Source of the DNA: Caulobacteraceae bacterium UBA3198
GTDB taxonomy: Bacteria > Pseudomonadota > Alphaproteobacteria > Caulobacterales > Caulobacteraceae
Direction of reading: 5' to 3'
Length of the DNA: 64,000 nt
Assembly: GCA_002363865.1 (NCBI GenBank)
Contig: DEWY01000004.1
Location: 62,001 to 126,000, forward strand
The position numbers were made by a program, and so were the translations under genes. The notes under the pieces were generated by a model, which searched no databases, had not been told where the DNA came from, and was given only the letters and a program-made list of their open reading frames with translations. The stretch's first letter is position 1. Each line of letters opens with the position of its first letter. Shown here in pieces: positions 18,231-27,076 of this stretch.

Positions 18231-19568
18231 TTGAGAGACTTCCAGGGAGCCCTGCGCCGTGGCGTGGGCGACATCAACGGGTGGATCGCGGCGCGCGAAG
18301 CCGAACTCAAGCAGGGCGTCACAGACCTAGAGCAAGCGGCGGAGGCGCGCCGTCGGCAAGCCGACAACGCGGCGCGAGCCCTTCGCGCTAATGTGGTTTC
18401 GGGGGTGGAGCGCGTCGTCGAGGCGAGCGCGAGCCGTCTCACGCCGCGGACGGTTTCGCCCTCCCCGCGTCCGGCCGCTAACACGCACGCCGTTCGCACA
18501 CGGCCCGCACCGCCTGCGCCTCCCCTCCCAGCCCCTGGGCACAAGACTCAAGAGATGTTGGCGCACCTAAACGCTGGCGCTCGCGGGGCGCAGGATGCGT
18601 TCACGCTCGGCCTTGGGGACCACTTTGTTGCTGGAGCGGGCGCCCTGGGCGACGCCGTGCAGGGAAAGGACATCGCGGCGTCGTATCAGGAAAGGATGGA
18701 CCGTGAGCGGGCGCGGGACGCCGAGGACTCTCAAAACTATCCCGCCGCAAGGGCTACCGGCCAGGTCCTAGGGGTGGGTGCGCAGGTGCTTATCCCAGGC
18801 GCGGTTCTTGGTCGATTGGGGGTGATGCTCGTCCCCGCCGCACAAGGTGCTCGCATCGCGCAGGCAGCCCCGCTGATCCTTCGGGAGACGGCCGCCCTAG
18901 CTGCGGCTGGCGGCGCCGTCGGCGTCGCTGGCCAAGCCGCGGACGATGTCACGAATCGGAAGATTGGAACACCAGGCGATTATGGCGGCGCCATCGTCGG
19001 AGGCACACTCGGCGCACTTGCTGCTCGGCGGGGCAATGTGGCCCAAGCCAGCGCCGCAGCCGGATTTACCCAGTCGGTGGCTCAGGACACTCTGAATGGC
19101 GGCCTCAATACGCAGTCAGCTGCGAGGGCAAGAGAATCCGCCGTAGCTGGGGCTACTGTCGGCGGGCTGGTCGGGGCAGGTGTCGCGAGGCACATTGATG
19201 GCTTGCCAATGAAGGCCAAGGAACTGACAGGGGAGCGACTCTCGCGCGTCAGAAATTTTGTGCGCGGCCACAAGACTGGTCCGACACAAAAAACTGCGCA
19301 CAAACTACCGGGTGGGGGCCACACGCTTCCTGACCTGCGCACATACAAAAATGGGCTTCCGCAAGAACTTATTGAATCGAAGTTCGGGCGCAAAGCCCGT
19401 TTAAGCCCGCGCCAAATACAAGCCACCCTTGAACTCAAAAACTATCGAGTAGACCACTCGGTCCCGCGGGATATTGGCGCCGCCCTTGGCCTGCCAAGTT
19501 CAGTAATCTTCCCTTGGGACTGGGCAATGACCCAACCGCAGCCTGAGCCCGGAGCGACTGCGCCATGA
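18231..19568 (+). CDS. Toxin/bacteriocin-like protein with glycine-zipper membrane region
   Basis: 445 residues from a TTG start at 18231, chosen because GAGGAG at 18219-18224 lies six bases upstream; a TTG at 18201 is the alternative. Order of parts: N-terminal charged coiled coil (~1-60), a proline-rich linker (~80-105), a long Gly/Ala-rich region with zipper-like membrane segments (~145-315), then a ~120-residue C-terminal tip that is more AT-rich. The tip contains LSPRQIQATLEL and YRVDHSVPRDIG; the DH..P pattern vaguely recalls HNH nucleases. The overlapping downstream gene is a candidate immunity protein and a LexA box lies upstream, as for many colicins. No specific family was recognised. 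Confidence 0.6.
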   Translation: MRDFQGALRRGVGDINGWIAAREAELKQGVTDLEQAAEARRRQADNAARALRANVVSGVERVVEASASRLTPRTVSPSPRPAANTHAVRTRPAPPAPPLPAPGHKTQEMLAHLNAGARGAQDAFTLGLGDHFVAGAGALGDAVQGKDIAASYQERMDRERARDAEDSQNYPAARATGQVLGVGAQVLIPGAVLGRLGVMLVPAAQGARIAQAAPLILRETAALAAAGGAVGVAGQAADDVTNRKIGTPGDYGGAIVGGTLGALAARRGNVAQASAAAGFTQSVAQDTLNGGLNTQSAARARESAVAGATVGGLVGAGVARHIDGLPMKAKELTGERLSRVRNFVRGHKTGPTQKTAHKLPGGGHTLPDLRTYKNGLPQELIESKFGRKARLSPRQIQATLELKNYRVDHSVPRDIGAALGLPSSVIFPWDWAMTQPQPEPGATAP

Positions 19569-20182
19569 GGGCGACCTTAATCGGGGTGCAGGGCGTCGAG
19601 CTGGAGGTGGTTCTGGCGGCGCTGGGGCTTGAACCCATATCGGGTGCGCCGACGGGGGATTGGGTGGATTGCGACTATAGCTGTCGCACCTTTCCTGGGG
19701 GTTGGATCGTGGTGACCAGTCAGCTGAACCTGGACCTGGCCACCGACCTCGAACTGGCCGCTTCCACCACCGACCAGATGGCCGTGGGGTGCGAGATGTA
19801 CTCCATCCCCATGCACTCCTATGCGCACGGATATCGGAACGGCCAGCTTGAATGGTCAGTGACCCATGACCCGGACGACGAGGCACGTCCCCTGGCCGTG
19901 GAGGGAACGCCCCCGGCCATCGTGGCGGAGCTGGGAGCCAAGGCGCTCAAGGCGCAGGCGGACGAGAACGGCGTCGATTTCGCGTTCGACGTGCCCATGC
20001 AGCTGGTCGCCCACTATACGGGCTTCGTCTACGATGAGGATGAAGCTACCGACTGGGTCCGCCTGCGAGCGACCGCCGCGCGCCCTGTTCGGCCCGAGAG
20101 GCCGCGACGCAGCCTCTGGTGGCCCTTGTTGCTGATCGGACTACTCTTCCTGATCCTCTGGCGCTGGTGGACGATCCCGTAG
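19565..20182 (+). CDS. Candidate immunity protein with C-terminal membrane anchor
   Basis: 205 residues. The ATG overlaps the toxin-like gene's stop (ATGA), so the two are coupled. A soluble domain (residues ~1-165) contains GGWIVVTSQLNLDLATDLEL and an acidic stretch DPDDEARP. The end has a single hydrophobic segment LWWPLLLIGLLFLILWRWW preceded by arginines, predicting a cytoplasmic domain held at the inner membrane. No family recognised. The immunity role is inferred only from position and the tail-anchored layout. Confidence 0.55.
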   Translation: MRATLIGVQGVELEVVLAALGLEPISGAPTGDWVDCDYSCRTFPGGWIVVTSQLNLDLATDLELAASTTDQMAVGCEMYSIPMHSYAHGYRNGQLEWSVTHDPDDEARPLAVEGTPPAIVAELGAKALKAQADENGVDFAFDVPMQLVAHYTGFVYDEDEATDWVRLRATAARPVRPERPRRSLWWPLLLIGLLFLILWRWWTIP

Positions 20183-20191
20183 GACGAGCCC

Positions 20192-20521
20192 TCAGCGGCC
20201 TTCGGCGTCGACGACAATGGCCACCGTCTTGCCCCGCGACAGGGGCTCCCAGCCGGCGGCGATGGCCGAGGTGATCGCGCGGGCCACCAGATCGGTGGGG
20301 ATGTGCGAGGGTTGCAGCTGTGGGGCGCCATAGCGACGCTGCGGGCCGGGGGGAAACTCCACCACCGCCTCCCGCTGGCCTTCCACGTGGCGCACGGCGA
20401 TGGCCATGCCGCGCCACTCGGCCGCGTCGCTGGACCACTGGGGCTGGCGCTGCAGCCGCCAGACATAGGGGTCCCCGTCCACCGTGATCGGAAACTCAGG
20501 ATTCAGTTTCGTGCGCGCCAT
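20192..20521 (-). CDS. Conserved hypothetical protein
   Basis: 109 residues from the ATG at 20519-20521 (an ATG 12 bases upstream is also possible). The sequence begins ARTKLNPEFPITVDGDPYVW, with alternating strands and a helical end VARAITSAIAAGW. Looks soluble. Family unknown. It is convergent with the candidate immunity gene, nine bases apart, so it marks the right border of the toxin module. Confidence 0.55.
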   Translation of the reverse strand: MARTKLNPEFPITVDGDPYVWRLQRQPQWSSDAAEWRGMAIAVRHVEGQREAVVEFPPGPQRRYGAPQLQPSHIPTDLVARAITSAIAAGWEPLSRGKTVAIVVDAEGR

Positions 20522-20651
20522 GGGAAGGCCCATACCCCGGCAAGCCCGTCCAGGCCACCCCGCCCCGGAGCTGACGACCTGAGGCCCTTGCGGGGCTCTG
20601 CCGGGGTCGCCAAGGTGCGCGTGGGCGTTTCAACCTGTGGGAGAGGGCGTG

Positions 20652-21032
20652 ATGGGTGCGGTGATTTCTGGATTGCCCGTCGCCTTTATTCTGGTCAGCG
20701 ATCGCGAGCGCGCCTTGACCTTCTATTGCAACCTGCTCGGCCTCAGAGTGCGAAGCTCAGACGCCTATGGCGACTTTCTGGAAGTGGATACGGGCCTGAT
20801 CCGCATGACCGCCCTGCCTGACTACAGGCCCCATCCTCACCCGGTTTTCGGCTGGCAGGTGGCGGACATCGCCGCCGTAGTCCAGACCCTGCGCGACCGC
20901 GGTGTCACCCTCACCATCTATGAGGGCATGGGTCAGGACGAGCTCGGGATCTGGACCGCCCCGGACGGCAAGGCGAAGGTCGCCTGGTTCGCAGACCCCG
21001 ACGGCAATGTGCTGAGCCTGTCCGAGGACTGA
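20652..21032 (+). CDS. VOC-superfamily (glyoxalase/bleomycin resistance-like) protein
   Basis: 126 residues. It shows the vicinal-oxygen-chelate fold pattern: FILVSDRERALTFYCNLLGL at the start, then a WQVADIAAVVQTLRDRGVT strand-helix and the C-terminal FADPDGNVLSL with the metal-binding region. ATG 20652 is preferred over the GTG at 20637 because GAGAGG (20641-20646) is correctly spaced before it. The substrate cannot be assigned. Confidence 0.85.
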   Translation: MGAVISGLPVAFILVSDRERALTFYCNLLGLRVRSSDAYGDFLEVDTGLIRMTALPDYRPHPHPVFGWQVADIAAVVQTLRDRGVTLTIYEGMGQDELGIWTAPDGKAKVAWFADPDGNVLSLSED

Positions 21033-21043
21033 GCCCTGGCCGG

Positions 21044-22363
21044 TCAGCGGGGCCAGGTCGCAGGGTCCATGGCCAGGACCTCGCCGGCGAAGTGCAGGCC
21101 GCCGCAGATCAGGACATGCGGGGCCGGGCCCTCCGGGGCCAGGGCGGCCGACAGCGCGGCGGTGACGTCGGTCGCCGTCTGCGCCGCGAGCCCGGCCGCC
21201 CTCGCGGCGTCGGCGATCTCCTGCGCCGGGGCGGCGTTGGGGGAGTCGAAGCTGGTGGCCACCACCTGGGGGGCAAGCTCGGCGAAGGGAGCGAAGAAGC
21301 CCACGGCGTCCTTGCGGGCGAACATGGCGACGATCAGCACCACGGGCCGAGGATCGCGGGCGGTCAGCCTGGCCAGGGCCTGGGCGAGCGCTGCGCCCGC
21401 ATGGGGGTTGTGGCCGCCGTCCAGCCACAGCACCGCCCCGCGCTCGGTCGCCATCTGGCCCAGCGCCCCCTCCCGCAGGCGCTGGAACCTGGCCGGCCAC
21501 TGGGCCGACGCCACCCCGCGGGCCATGGCGTCCTCGTCGATGCGGGGATCGCCCAGGGTCAGCAGGGCGGTGACCGCCAGGCCGGCATTGTCGAACTGGT
21601 GGGGGCCAAACAGGGCCGGTGGCGGCAGGTCGAGCAGCTGCTCCCCCCACTGCACCAGCAGGCGGCCATTGGCCTCCCAGGCGTCCGCGTCGGCGCCGAT
21701 CAGGGTCATGGGGGCGCCGAGGGACTCGGCCTCCGCCGTGATGGCGCCTAGCGCCTCCTCCATCTGGCGGGCGACCACGACGGGGCGGCCGGCCTTGATG
21801 ATCCCGGCCTTCTCCCAGGCGATCTTGGAGAGCTCCGGCCCCAGCATCTCCAGATGATCATAGTCCACAGGGGTGATGACGCTGAGCGCCGGGGCCTCGA
21901 AAATGTTGGTGGCGTCGAACCGGCCGCCCAGCCCCACCTCGATCAGGCAGAGATCGGCCGGAACCTGGGCGAAGGCCTGCAGGGCCAGCACCGTGGTGAT
22001 CTCGAAGAAGCTGATCGGCTCGCCGGCGTTGGCGGCCTCCACCTCACTGATCAGGGTCTCCATGGCCTCGTCGCTGATCAGCTCGCCGGCCACCCGGATG
22101 CGCTCGGCGAAACGGACCAGATGGGGCGAGGTCAGGACGTGGACCTTGAGGCCCGCGGCCTCGGCGATGGCGCGCATATGGGCCACGGTCGAGCCCTTGC
22201 CGTTGGTGCCGGCCACATGGATCACCGGCGGCAGCTTCTGCTCCGGGTGACCGAGGGCGCCCAGCAGGCGCTCCACCCGTCCGGTGGTCAGGTCGATCAG
22301 GCTGGGATGATTGGCGCGCAGCCGCGCGATCACCGCGTCTGAGGCCCGGATCGGATCATACAT
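21044..22363 (-). CDS. folC: Bifunctional dihydrofolate/folylpolyglutamate synthase FolC
   Basis: ATP-dependent ligase that adds glutamate to dihydropteroate and to folates. It has 439 residues with the P-loop HVAGTNGKGSTVAHM near residues 49-63, TSPHLVRFAERIRV, and a C-terminal Mur-ligase-like domain with DGGHNPHAG. Last gene of the minus-strand run trpF-trpB-trpA-accD-folC; the accD stop is 42 bases upstream. The accD-folC pair is widespread in proteobacteria. Confidence 0.95.
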   Translation of the reverse strand: MYDPIRASDAVIARLRANHPSLIDLTTGRVERLLGALGHPEQKLPPVIHVAGTNGKGSTVAHMRAIAEAAGLKVHVLTSPHLVRFAERIRVAGELISDEAMETLISEVEAANAGEPISFFEITTVLALQAFAQVPADLCLIEVGLGGRFDATNIFEAPALSVITPVDYDHLEMLGPELSKIAWEKAGIIKAGRPVVVARQMEEALGAITAEAESLGAPMTLIGADADAWEANGRLLVQWGEQLLDLPPPALFGPHQFDNAGLAVTALLTLGDPRIDEDAMARGVASAQWPARFQRLREGALGQMATERGAVLWLDGGHNPHAGAALAQALARLTARDPRPVVLIVAMFARKDAVGFFAPFAELAPQVVATSFDSPNAAPAQEIADAARAAGLAAQTATDVTAALSAALAPEGPAPHVLICGGLHFAGEVLAMDPATWPR

Positions 22364-22405
22364 GGCGGGGGCTCGGGCGGCGGGGCCTTTGAGGGAGGGA
22401 CGGCG

Positions 22406-23317
22406 TCAGGCGGCGCGGGAACGGGCGCGTCCCAGCATCAGGGTCTTGAGGATCGAGCCCAGCATGGCCGGCAGGTCCGGCCGGCTGACCACCCGGTCGA
22501 CCATGCCGCGCTCCGCCAGGAATTCCGAACGCTGGAAGCCCGGCGGCAGGATCTCGCGGATGGTCTGCTCGATCACCCGGCGGCCGGAAAAGGCGATCAT
22601 GGCGTTGGGCTCGGCCAGGTGCACGTCGCCGAGCATGGCGTAGGAGGCCGTCACCCCGCCCGACGTGGGGTCGGTGAGCACCACCACATAGGGCAGGCCC
22701 GCGGCCCGCAGCTCGTTCACCGCCAGGGTGGTACGGGTCATCTGCATCAGGGAGAGGGTCCCCTCCTGCATCCGCGCCCCGCCCGAGGCGGTGAAAATGA
22801 CGAAGGGGCATTGCCGGGCGATGGCCTCATGGGCGGCCTTGATGAAGGTCTCCCCGGCCGCCATGCCGAGCGACCCGCCCATGAAGGCGAAGTCCTGGAC
22901 GACCACGACGGTCTCCTGGCCCTGGATCTTGCCGACGCCGATGGCCATGGCGTCGTGTTCGCCGGTGGCCTTGCGGGCGGCCTTCAGGCGTTCGCCATAG
23001 GGCCGGTCATCGGGGAATTTCAGGGGGTCTTCGGTGACGTGCGGGGTGGCGATGCGCTCGACCACGCCATCGTCGAAGGTGATCGTCAGCCGGTCCTTGG
23101 CGCCGATGCGCATGTGGTGACCCGACGGGGTCACCCACAGGGCGGCCTCCAGGTCTGGCCGATAGATCATCTCACCGGTGTCGGGGCACTTGACCCAGAG
23201 GTTCTCCGGCGTCTCGCGCTTGGCGAAGGCGTTGCGGATGCCCGGGGCGATCCGGGAGAGCCAGCCGCCCTGGGTCCCCTGGGGGCGGGCGGGCTTTTCG
23301 TTCTTCTGATCTGCCAT
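22406..23317 (-). CDS. accD: Acetyl-CoA carboxylase carboxyltransferase subunit beta
   Basis: Carboxyltransferase subunit that transfers CO2 from carboxybiotin to acetyl-CoA for fatty-acid synthesis. It has 303 residues; the crotonase-like core has FTASGGARMQEG and DPTSGGVTASYA. In E. coli the N terminus has a four-cysteine zinc ribbon; here only C44 is kept, and the other positions read T47, T63 and G66, while the surrounding framework (LWVKCPDTGEMIYRPDL) is preserved. I recall the same loss in other alphaproteobacteria. The gene lies 12 bases after trpA. Confidence 0.95.
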   Translation of the reverse strand: MADQKNEKPARPQGTQGGWLSRIAPGIRNAFAKRETPENLWVKCPDTGEMIYRPDLEAALWVTPSGHHMRIGAKDRLTITFDDGVVERIATPHVTEDPLKFPDDRPYGERLKAARKATGEHDAMAIGVGKIQGQETVVVVQDFAFMGGSLGMAAGETFIKAAHEAIARQCPFVIFTASGGARMQEGTLSLMQMTRTTLAVNELRAAGLPYVVVLTDPTSGGVTASYAMLGDVHLAEPNAMIAFSGRRVIEQTIREILPPGFQRSEFLAERGMVDRVVSRPDLPAMLGSILKTLMLGRARSRAA

Positions 23318-23329
23318 TTCGATTGGGGT

Positions 23330-24160
23330 CTAGGCCGGAAGGGCGGCGGTGCGGGCCGAGCGGACAGCCTTAGCCAGGGATTCGACTTTGGAAAGCACCC
23401 GGGCGGTCACGTCTTCGTTGCGCTCCAGGGCCTCGGCCACCTCGTCCACCAGGGCCGAGCCGACCACAGCGGCGTCGGCCACCTGGGCGATGGCGCCGGC
23501 GCGCTCGGGCGTGCGGATGCCGAACCCGACAGCGACGGGCAGGCCAGAGGCCGCCCGGATGCGGGCCACGGCCGGGCGCACAGCCTCTGCGTCGGCCTCC
23601 TTGGCGCCGGTCACCCCGGTCACCGAGACATAATAGACAAAGCCCGAGGTCCGCCGCAGGACCACCGGCAGGCGCTTGTCGTCCGTGGTCGGGGTGGCCA
23701 GGCGGATCAGCGAGATGTCGGCGGCGTCCAGGGCGTCGGCCAGGGGATCGGCCTCCTCCGGCGGGCAGTCGACGATGATCAGACCATCGATCCCGGCCTG
23801 GGCTGCGGCTTGGGCGAAGGCCTCGAAGCCCCAGGTCACCAGGGGATTCAGATAGCCCATCATGATAAGCGGCGTGGTGTCGTCGCCCTGCCGGAACTCA
23901 GCAGCCAGGTCGAGGACGCCCTTCAGGGTCATGCCGTCCTTCAGGGCGCGCTGGGCGGCCTTCTGGATGGGGGGGCCTTCGGCCATGGGGTCGGAGAAGG
24001 GGAAGCCCAGCTCGATCAGGTCGGCGCCGGCGGCGGGCAGGCCCTTGAGAATTTCCAGCGCCGTGGCGCGGTTCGGGTCGCCGGCCATCACATAGGCCAC
24101 GAAGGCGGCGCGGTCCTCGGCCTTAAGGGCCGCGAACCGCGCGTCGATACGGGATTTCAT
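23330..24160 (-). CDS. trpA: Tryptophan synthase alpha subunit
   Basis: Converts indole-3-glycerol phosphate to indole, passed to TrpB through the subunit tunnel. It has 276 residues, a TIM barrel with LIELGFPFSDPMAEGP (catalytic Asp/Glu region near residues 51-66) and the phosphate-binding VGFGIRTPE and VGSALVDE segments. The start codon overlaps the trpB stop (ATGA). Confidence 0.96.
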   Translation of the reverse strand: MKSRIDARFAALKAEDRAAFVAYVMAGDPNRATALEILKGLPAAGADLIELGFPFSDPMAEGPPIQKAAQRALKDGMTLKGVLDLAAEFRQGDDTTPLIMMGYLNPLVTWGFEAFAQAAAQAGIDGLIIVDCPPEEADPLADALDAADISLIRLATPTTDDKRLPVVLRRTSGFVYYVSVTGVTGAKEADAEAVRPAVARIRAASGLPVAVGFGIRTPERAGAIAQVADAAVVGSALVDEVAEALERNEDVTARVLSKVESLAKAVRSARTAALPA

Positions 24161-25401
24161 CAGATGGTGCGTCCCAGGTGGTCGGCCACGGTGGCCACGT
24201 CCTTGTCGCCGCGGCCCGACAGATTCATCACCACGACCCCGCCCTTGCCCACATCGCGGGCGATGTCAGGCAGGCGGGCGATGGCGTGCGAGGATTCCAA
24301 GGCCGGAATAATGCCCTCCAGCTCGGCGCAGAGCTTGAAGGCGTCCAGAGCCTCGGTGTCAGTGCAGGTCAGGTACTGGGCCCGGCCCACATCGTGCAGC
24401 CAGGAGTGCTCAGGCCCGATGCCGGGATAGTCGAGGCCGGCGGAAATCGAGTGGGCTTCGGTGATTTGCCCCTCGGCGTCCTGCAGCAGATAGGTCTTGT
24501 TGCCATGGAGCACGCCGGGGCGGCCGCCATTGATGGCCGCGGCGTGGCGGTCGGTGCCCATGCCGTCGCCGGCCGCCTCGACCCCGATGATCCGCACCGA
24601 CTCGTCATTCAGGAAGGGGTGGAAGGTGCCGATGGCGTTGGAGCCGCCGCCGACGCAGGCGACCACGGCGTCGGGCAGGCGGCCTTCGGCCTCCAGGATC
24701 TGCTCGCGGATCTCACGACCCATCACCGCCTGGAAGTCTCGGACCATCATCGGATAGGGATGCGGGCCGGCCGCCGAGCCGATCAGATAATAGGTGTCCT
24801 CCACGTTCGTGACCCAGTCGCGCAGGGCCTCGTTCATGGCGTCCTTGAGCGTCGAGGCGCCGCTGGTCACCGGGGTCACCTCGGCGCCCAGCAGGTTCAT
24901 GCGGAACACGTTCGGCCGCTGCCGGGCCACATCGACGGCGCCCATATAGACCACGCACGGCAGGCCGAAGCGGGCGCAGACCGTCGCCGTGGCCACCCCG
25001 TGCTGGCCGGCTCCAGTCTCGGCGATGATCCGGGTCTTGCCCATGCGGCGGGCCAGCAGGATCTGGCCGATGCAGTTGTTGATCTTGTGCGCGCCGGTGT
25101 GGTTCAGGTCCTCGCGCTTGAAATAGATCTTGGCCCCGCCGAAATGGTCGGTCAGGCGCTCGGCGAAATAGAGCGGCGAGGGCCGGCCCACATAGTGGGT
25201 CAGCAGCCCGTTCAGCTCGGCCTGGAAGGCGGCGTCTTCCTTGGTGGCCAGATAGGCGGCCTCCAGGTCCAGCACCAGCGGCATCAGGGTCTCGGCGACA
25301 TAGCGGCCGCCGAACTGGCCGAACCGGCCGTTGGCGTCCGGATAGGCGGCGAAATCGTTGGGCGTCGCAGGCGGCGCCGGGGGGTGCGTCGGGGCGTTCA
25401 T
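24160..25401 (-). CDS. trpB: Tryptophan synthase beta subunit
   Basis: PLP enzyme joining indole and serine. It has 413 residues; the PLP lysine is in the HTGAHKINN segment (near residue 102), the glycine-rich phosphate loop is CVGGGSNAIG, and GAGQHGVATA is conserved. It has the usual length. It follows trpF by 28 bases and overlaps trpA. Confidence 0.97.
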   Translation of the reverse strand: MNAPTHPPAPPATPNDFAAYPDANGRFGQFGGRYVAETLMPLVLDLEAAYLATKEDAAFQAELNGLLTHYVGRPSPLYFAERLTDHFGGAKIYFKREDLNHTGAHKINNCIGQILLARRMGKTRIIAETGAGQHGVATATVCARFGLPCVVYMGAVDVARQRPNVFRMNLLGAEVTPVTSGASTLKDAMNEALRDWVTNVEDTYYLIGSAAGPHPYPMMVRDFQAVMGREIREQILEAEGRLPDAVVACVGGGSNAIGTFHPFLNDESVRIIGVEAAGDGMGTDRHAAAINGGRPGVLHGNKTYLLQDAEGQITEAHSISAGLDYPGIGPEHSWLHDVGRAQYLTCTDTEALDAFKLCAELEGIIPALESSHAIARLPDIARDVGKGGVVVMNLSGRGDKDVATVADHLGRTI

Positions 25402-25429
25402 CGTCTTGCGCGTCCTTGCAAAGAGCTCG

Positions 25430-26080
25430 TCATGCGCGGCGCACGGCGTCCAGGAAGGCCGTGATCAAGGCCGGGTCCTTTAGTCCGGGACCGCGCTCCA
25501 CACCAGAGGAAACGTCCACGGCGGGCGCGCCGGACAGGCTGATCGCCTCGGTCACATTCCAGGGATCAAGGCCGCCGGCCAGGAACCAGGGCCGCGAAAA
25601 CCTGCGTCCCGACAGCAGCGTCCAGTCGAACCGGGCGCCGACGCCGCCGGGCAGGGTCGCGTCCTTGGGCGGGCGGCCCTCGAACATCAAATGGTCGGCG
25701 GCGCTCTCATAGGCGCCGACGCCCGCCAGGTCGCCAGGCTCCGAGACTGGGATCACCTTGATGGTCCGAGCGCCCGTCCGCTGGCCGATGGCCGCCACCC
25801 GGGCCGGCGGCTCGGCGCCGTGCAGCTGGATCAGGTCGGGCCGCAGATGGGTCATGATCTGGTCGATGAGGGCGTCGGACGGATCGACGCTCACCGCCAC
25901 TACCTGGGCCTGGCCGCGGACCGGCCCGGTCAGGGCTCCGGCGGCCTCAGGTGCGATATTGCGGGGGCTGGCCGGAAAGAAGATGAAGCCCAGATAGGCC
26001 GCCTGGCCGTCCAAAGCGGCGGTGACCGCCTGCGGCGTGGACAGGCCGCAGATCTTGGAGGCGATACGGGGGGCGCTCAT
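25430..26080 (-). CDS. trpF: Phosphoribosylanthranilate isomerase
   Basis: Third step after anthranilate in tryptophan synthesis. It has 216 residues with the catalytic cysteine in ASKICGLSTPQAV near residue 11, QLHGAEPP, the catalytic aspartate in LLSGRR-type surroundings, and the C-terminal phosphate loop VDVSSGVERGPGLKD. First gene of the trpFBA-accD-folC run; the promoter must lie in the 51 bases before mscL's stop or further upstream. Confidence 0.95.
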   Translation of the reverse strand: MSAPRIASKICGLSTPQAVTAALDGQAAYLGFIFFPASPRNIAPEAAGALTGPVRGQAQVVAVSVDPSDALIDQIMTHLRPDLIQLHGAEPPARVAAIGQRTGARTIKVIPVSEPGDLAGVGAYESAADHLMFEGRPPKDATLPGGVGARFDWTLLSGRRFSRPWFLAGGLDPWNVTEAISLSGAPAVDVSSGVERGPGLKDPALITAFLDAVRRA

Positions 26081-26131
26081 GTCCGATCGATTAGGGGATC
26101 GGGGACCGTGTCCGCAAGGCGCCGCAGAGAT

Positions 26132-26578
26132 TCAGGGGGTGGGCGGAGTCTTCGACCCGACGCCGTTCTGAGCCTTCAGCTGGTCGCGGATCTCCATCAA
26201 CAGCACCTCGGTGGGGGACGGCGCGGGCTGGGCCTCCGGCGGCTTTTCAGCCTCCTTGCGGCGGATAGAATTGACCAGCTTGACCAGCAGGAACACCGCC
26301 CAGGCGACGATGACGAACTGGATGATCGTGTTGATGAAGGCTCCGTACTGGATCGCCACCTGCTCCACGGCTTCGGTTTCCGGATTTTCCGGCCGCAGAA
26401 TCCATTTGAGCCGCGAAAAATCCACCCCGCCGGTCAGCAGCCCGATGGGCGGCATGATCACCTGGTCCACCAGGCTCTTGACGATGGCGTTGAACGAGGC
26501 GCCGATGATGACGCCCACGGCCAGATCGATGACATTGCCGCGGGAAATGAACTCGCGGAATTCCGAGACGATGCTCAC
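26132..26578 (-). CDS. mscL: Large-conductance mechanosensitive channel MscL
   Basis: Pore that opens under membrane tension to protect against osmotic downshock. It has 148 residues: N-terminal amphipathic helix FREFISRGN, TM1 VIDLAVGVIIGASFNAIV with the conserved DLAVGVIIG gate, TM2 INTIIQFVIVAWAVFLLV, and a charged C-terminal helix preceded by a proline-rich linker. All family landmarks are present. Confidence 0.97.
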   Translation of the reverse strand: MSIVSEFREFISRGNVIDLAVGVIIGASFNAIVKSLVDQVIMPPIGLLTGGVDFSRLKWILRPENPETEAVEQVAIQYGAFINTIIQFVIVAWAVFLLVKLVNSIRRKEAEKPPEAQPAPSPTEVLLMEIRDQLKAQNGVGSKTPPTP

Positions 26579-26630
26579 GCCAGAAGCTCCTTAGGTGTGG
26601 GGAGGGGTGACCGCTGGAAGGCCCCGCCGA

Positions 26631-26912
26631 TCAGTCGGCGTTGAGGCGCTCGCGCAGTTCCTTGCCGCTCTTGAAGAAGGGGACGTGTTTGGCGCGGACG
26701 TCCACCGGTTCGCCGGTGCGCGGGTTGCGGCCCGAGCGGGCGTCGCGGGCCCTGACCGACAGGGCGCCAAAGCCCCTCAATTCCACCCGGCCGCCCTGTT
26801 CCAGGGCCACAATCATCTGCTCCAGGACCACGCCCACCACCCGCTCGATGTCACGCTGGGTCAGGTGGGGGTTTTCCTCGGCCAGACGGGCGATCAGTTC
26901 AGATTTGATCAT
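26631..26912 (-). CDS. ihfB: Integration host factor subunit beta
   Basis: DNA-bending nucleoid protein, partner of IhfA. It has 93 residues: SELIARLAEENPHL at the start, RVELRGFGALSVR, and the DNA-minor-groove arm with RNPRTGEPVDV (the intercalating proline). In the classic order aroA-cmk-rpsA-ihfB; a strong terminator separates it from rpsA, so it probably has its own promoter in 26913-27012. Confidence 0.96.
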   Translation of the reverse strand: MIKSELIARLAEENPHLTQRDIERVVGVVLEQMIVALEQGGRVELRGFGALSVRARDARSGRNPRTGEPVDVRAKHVPFFKSGKELRERLNAD

Positions 26913-27012
26913 CGCACTTTCCGCAGGTTCGGCGGGGGACCATGGGCGAGTCCCTGAGGATGATCAAGGCTGTATGCGGGGCGCGTCCAGGACTTCGGAA
27001 GATGCGGCCACG

Positions 27013-27043
27013 AAAAAGCCCCGCCCGGCGAACCGGACGGGGC
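27013..27043 (-). terminator. Rho-independent terminator after rpsA
   Basis: Read on the minus strand: an 11-base-pair stem with one mismatch (27018-27028 with 27033-27043), a four-base loop, then TTTTT (27017-27013). It lies 33 bases beyond the rpsA stop. Confidence 0.9.
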
Positions 27044-27076
27044 CTTCTCTAGTTCAGAGGCGCAGGGCCAGGACGG

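Noticed and set aside
22619..24430. 603-residue open frame on the plus strand over accD and trpA
   Set aside because: Antisense shadow of two certain genes in GC-rich DNA; composition (Gly/His/Gln/Arg repeats) is typical of such frames.
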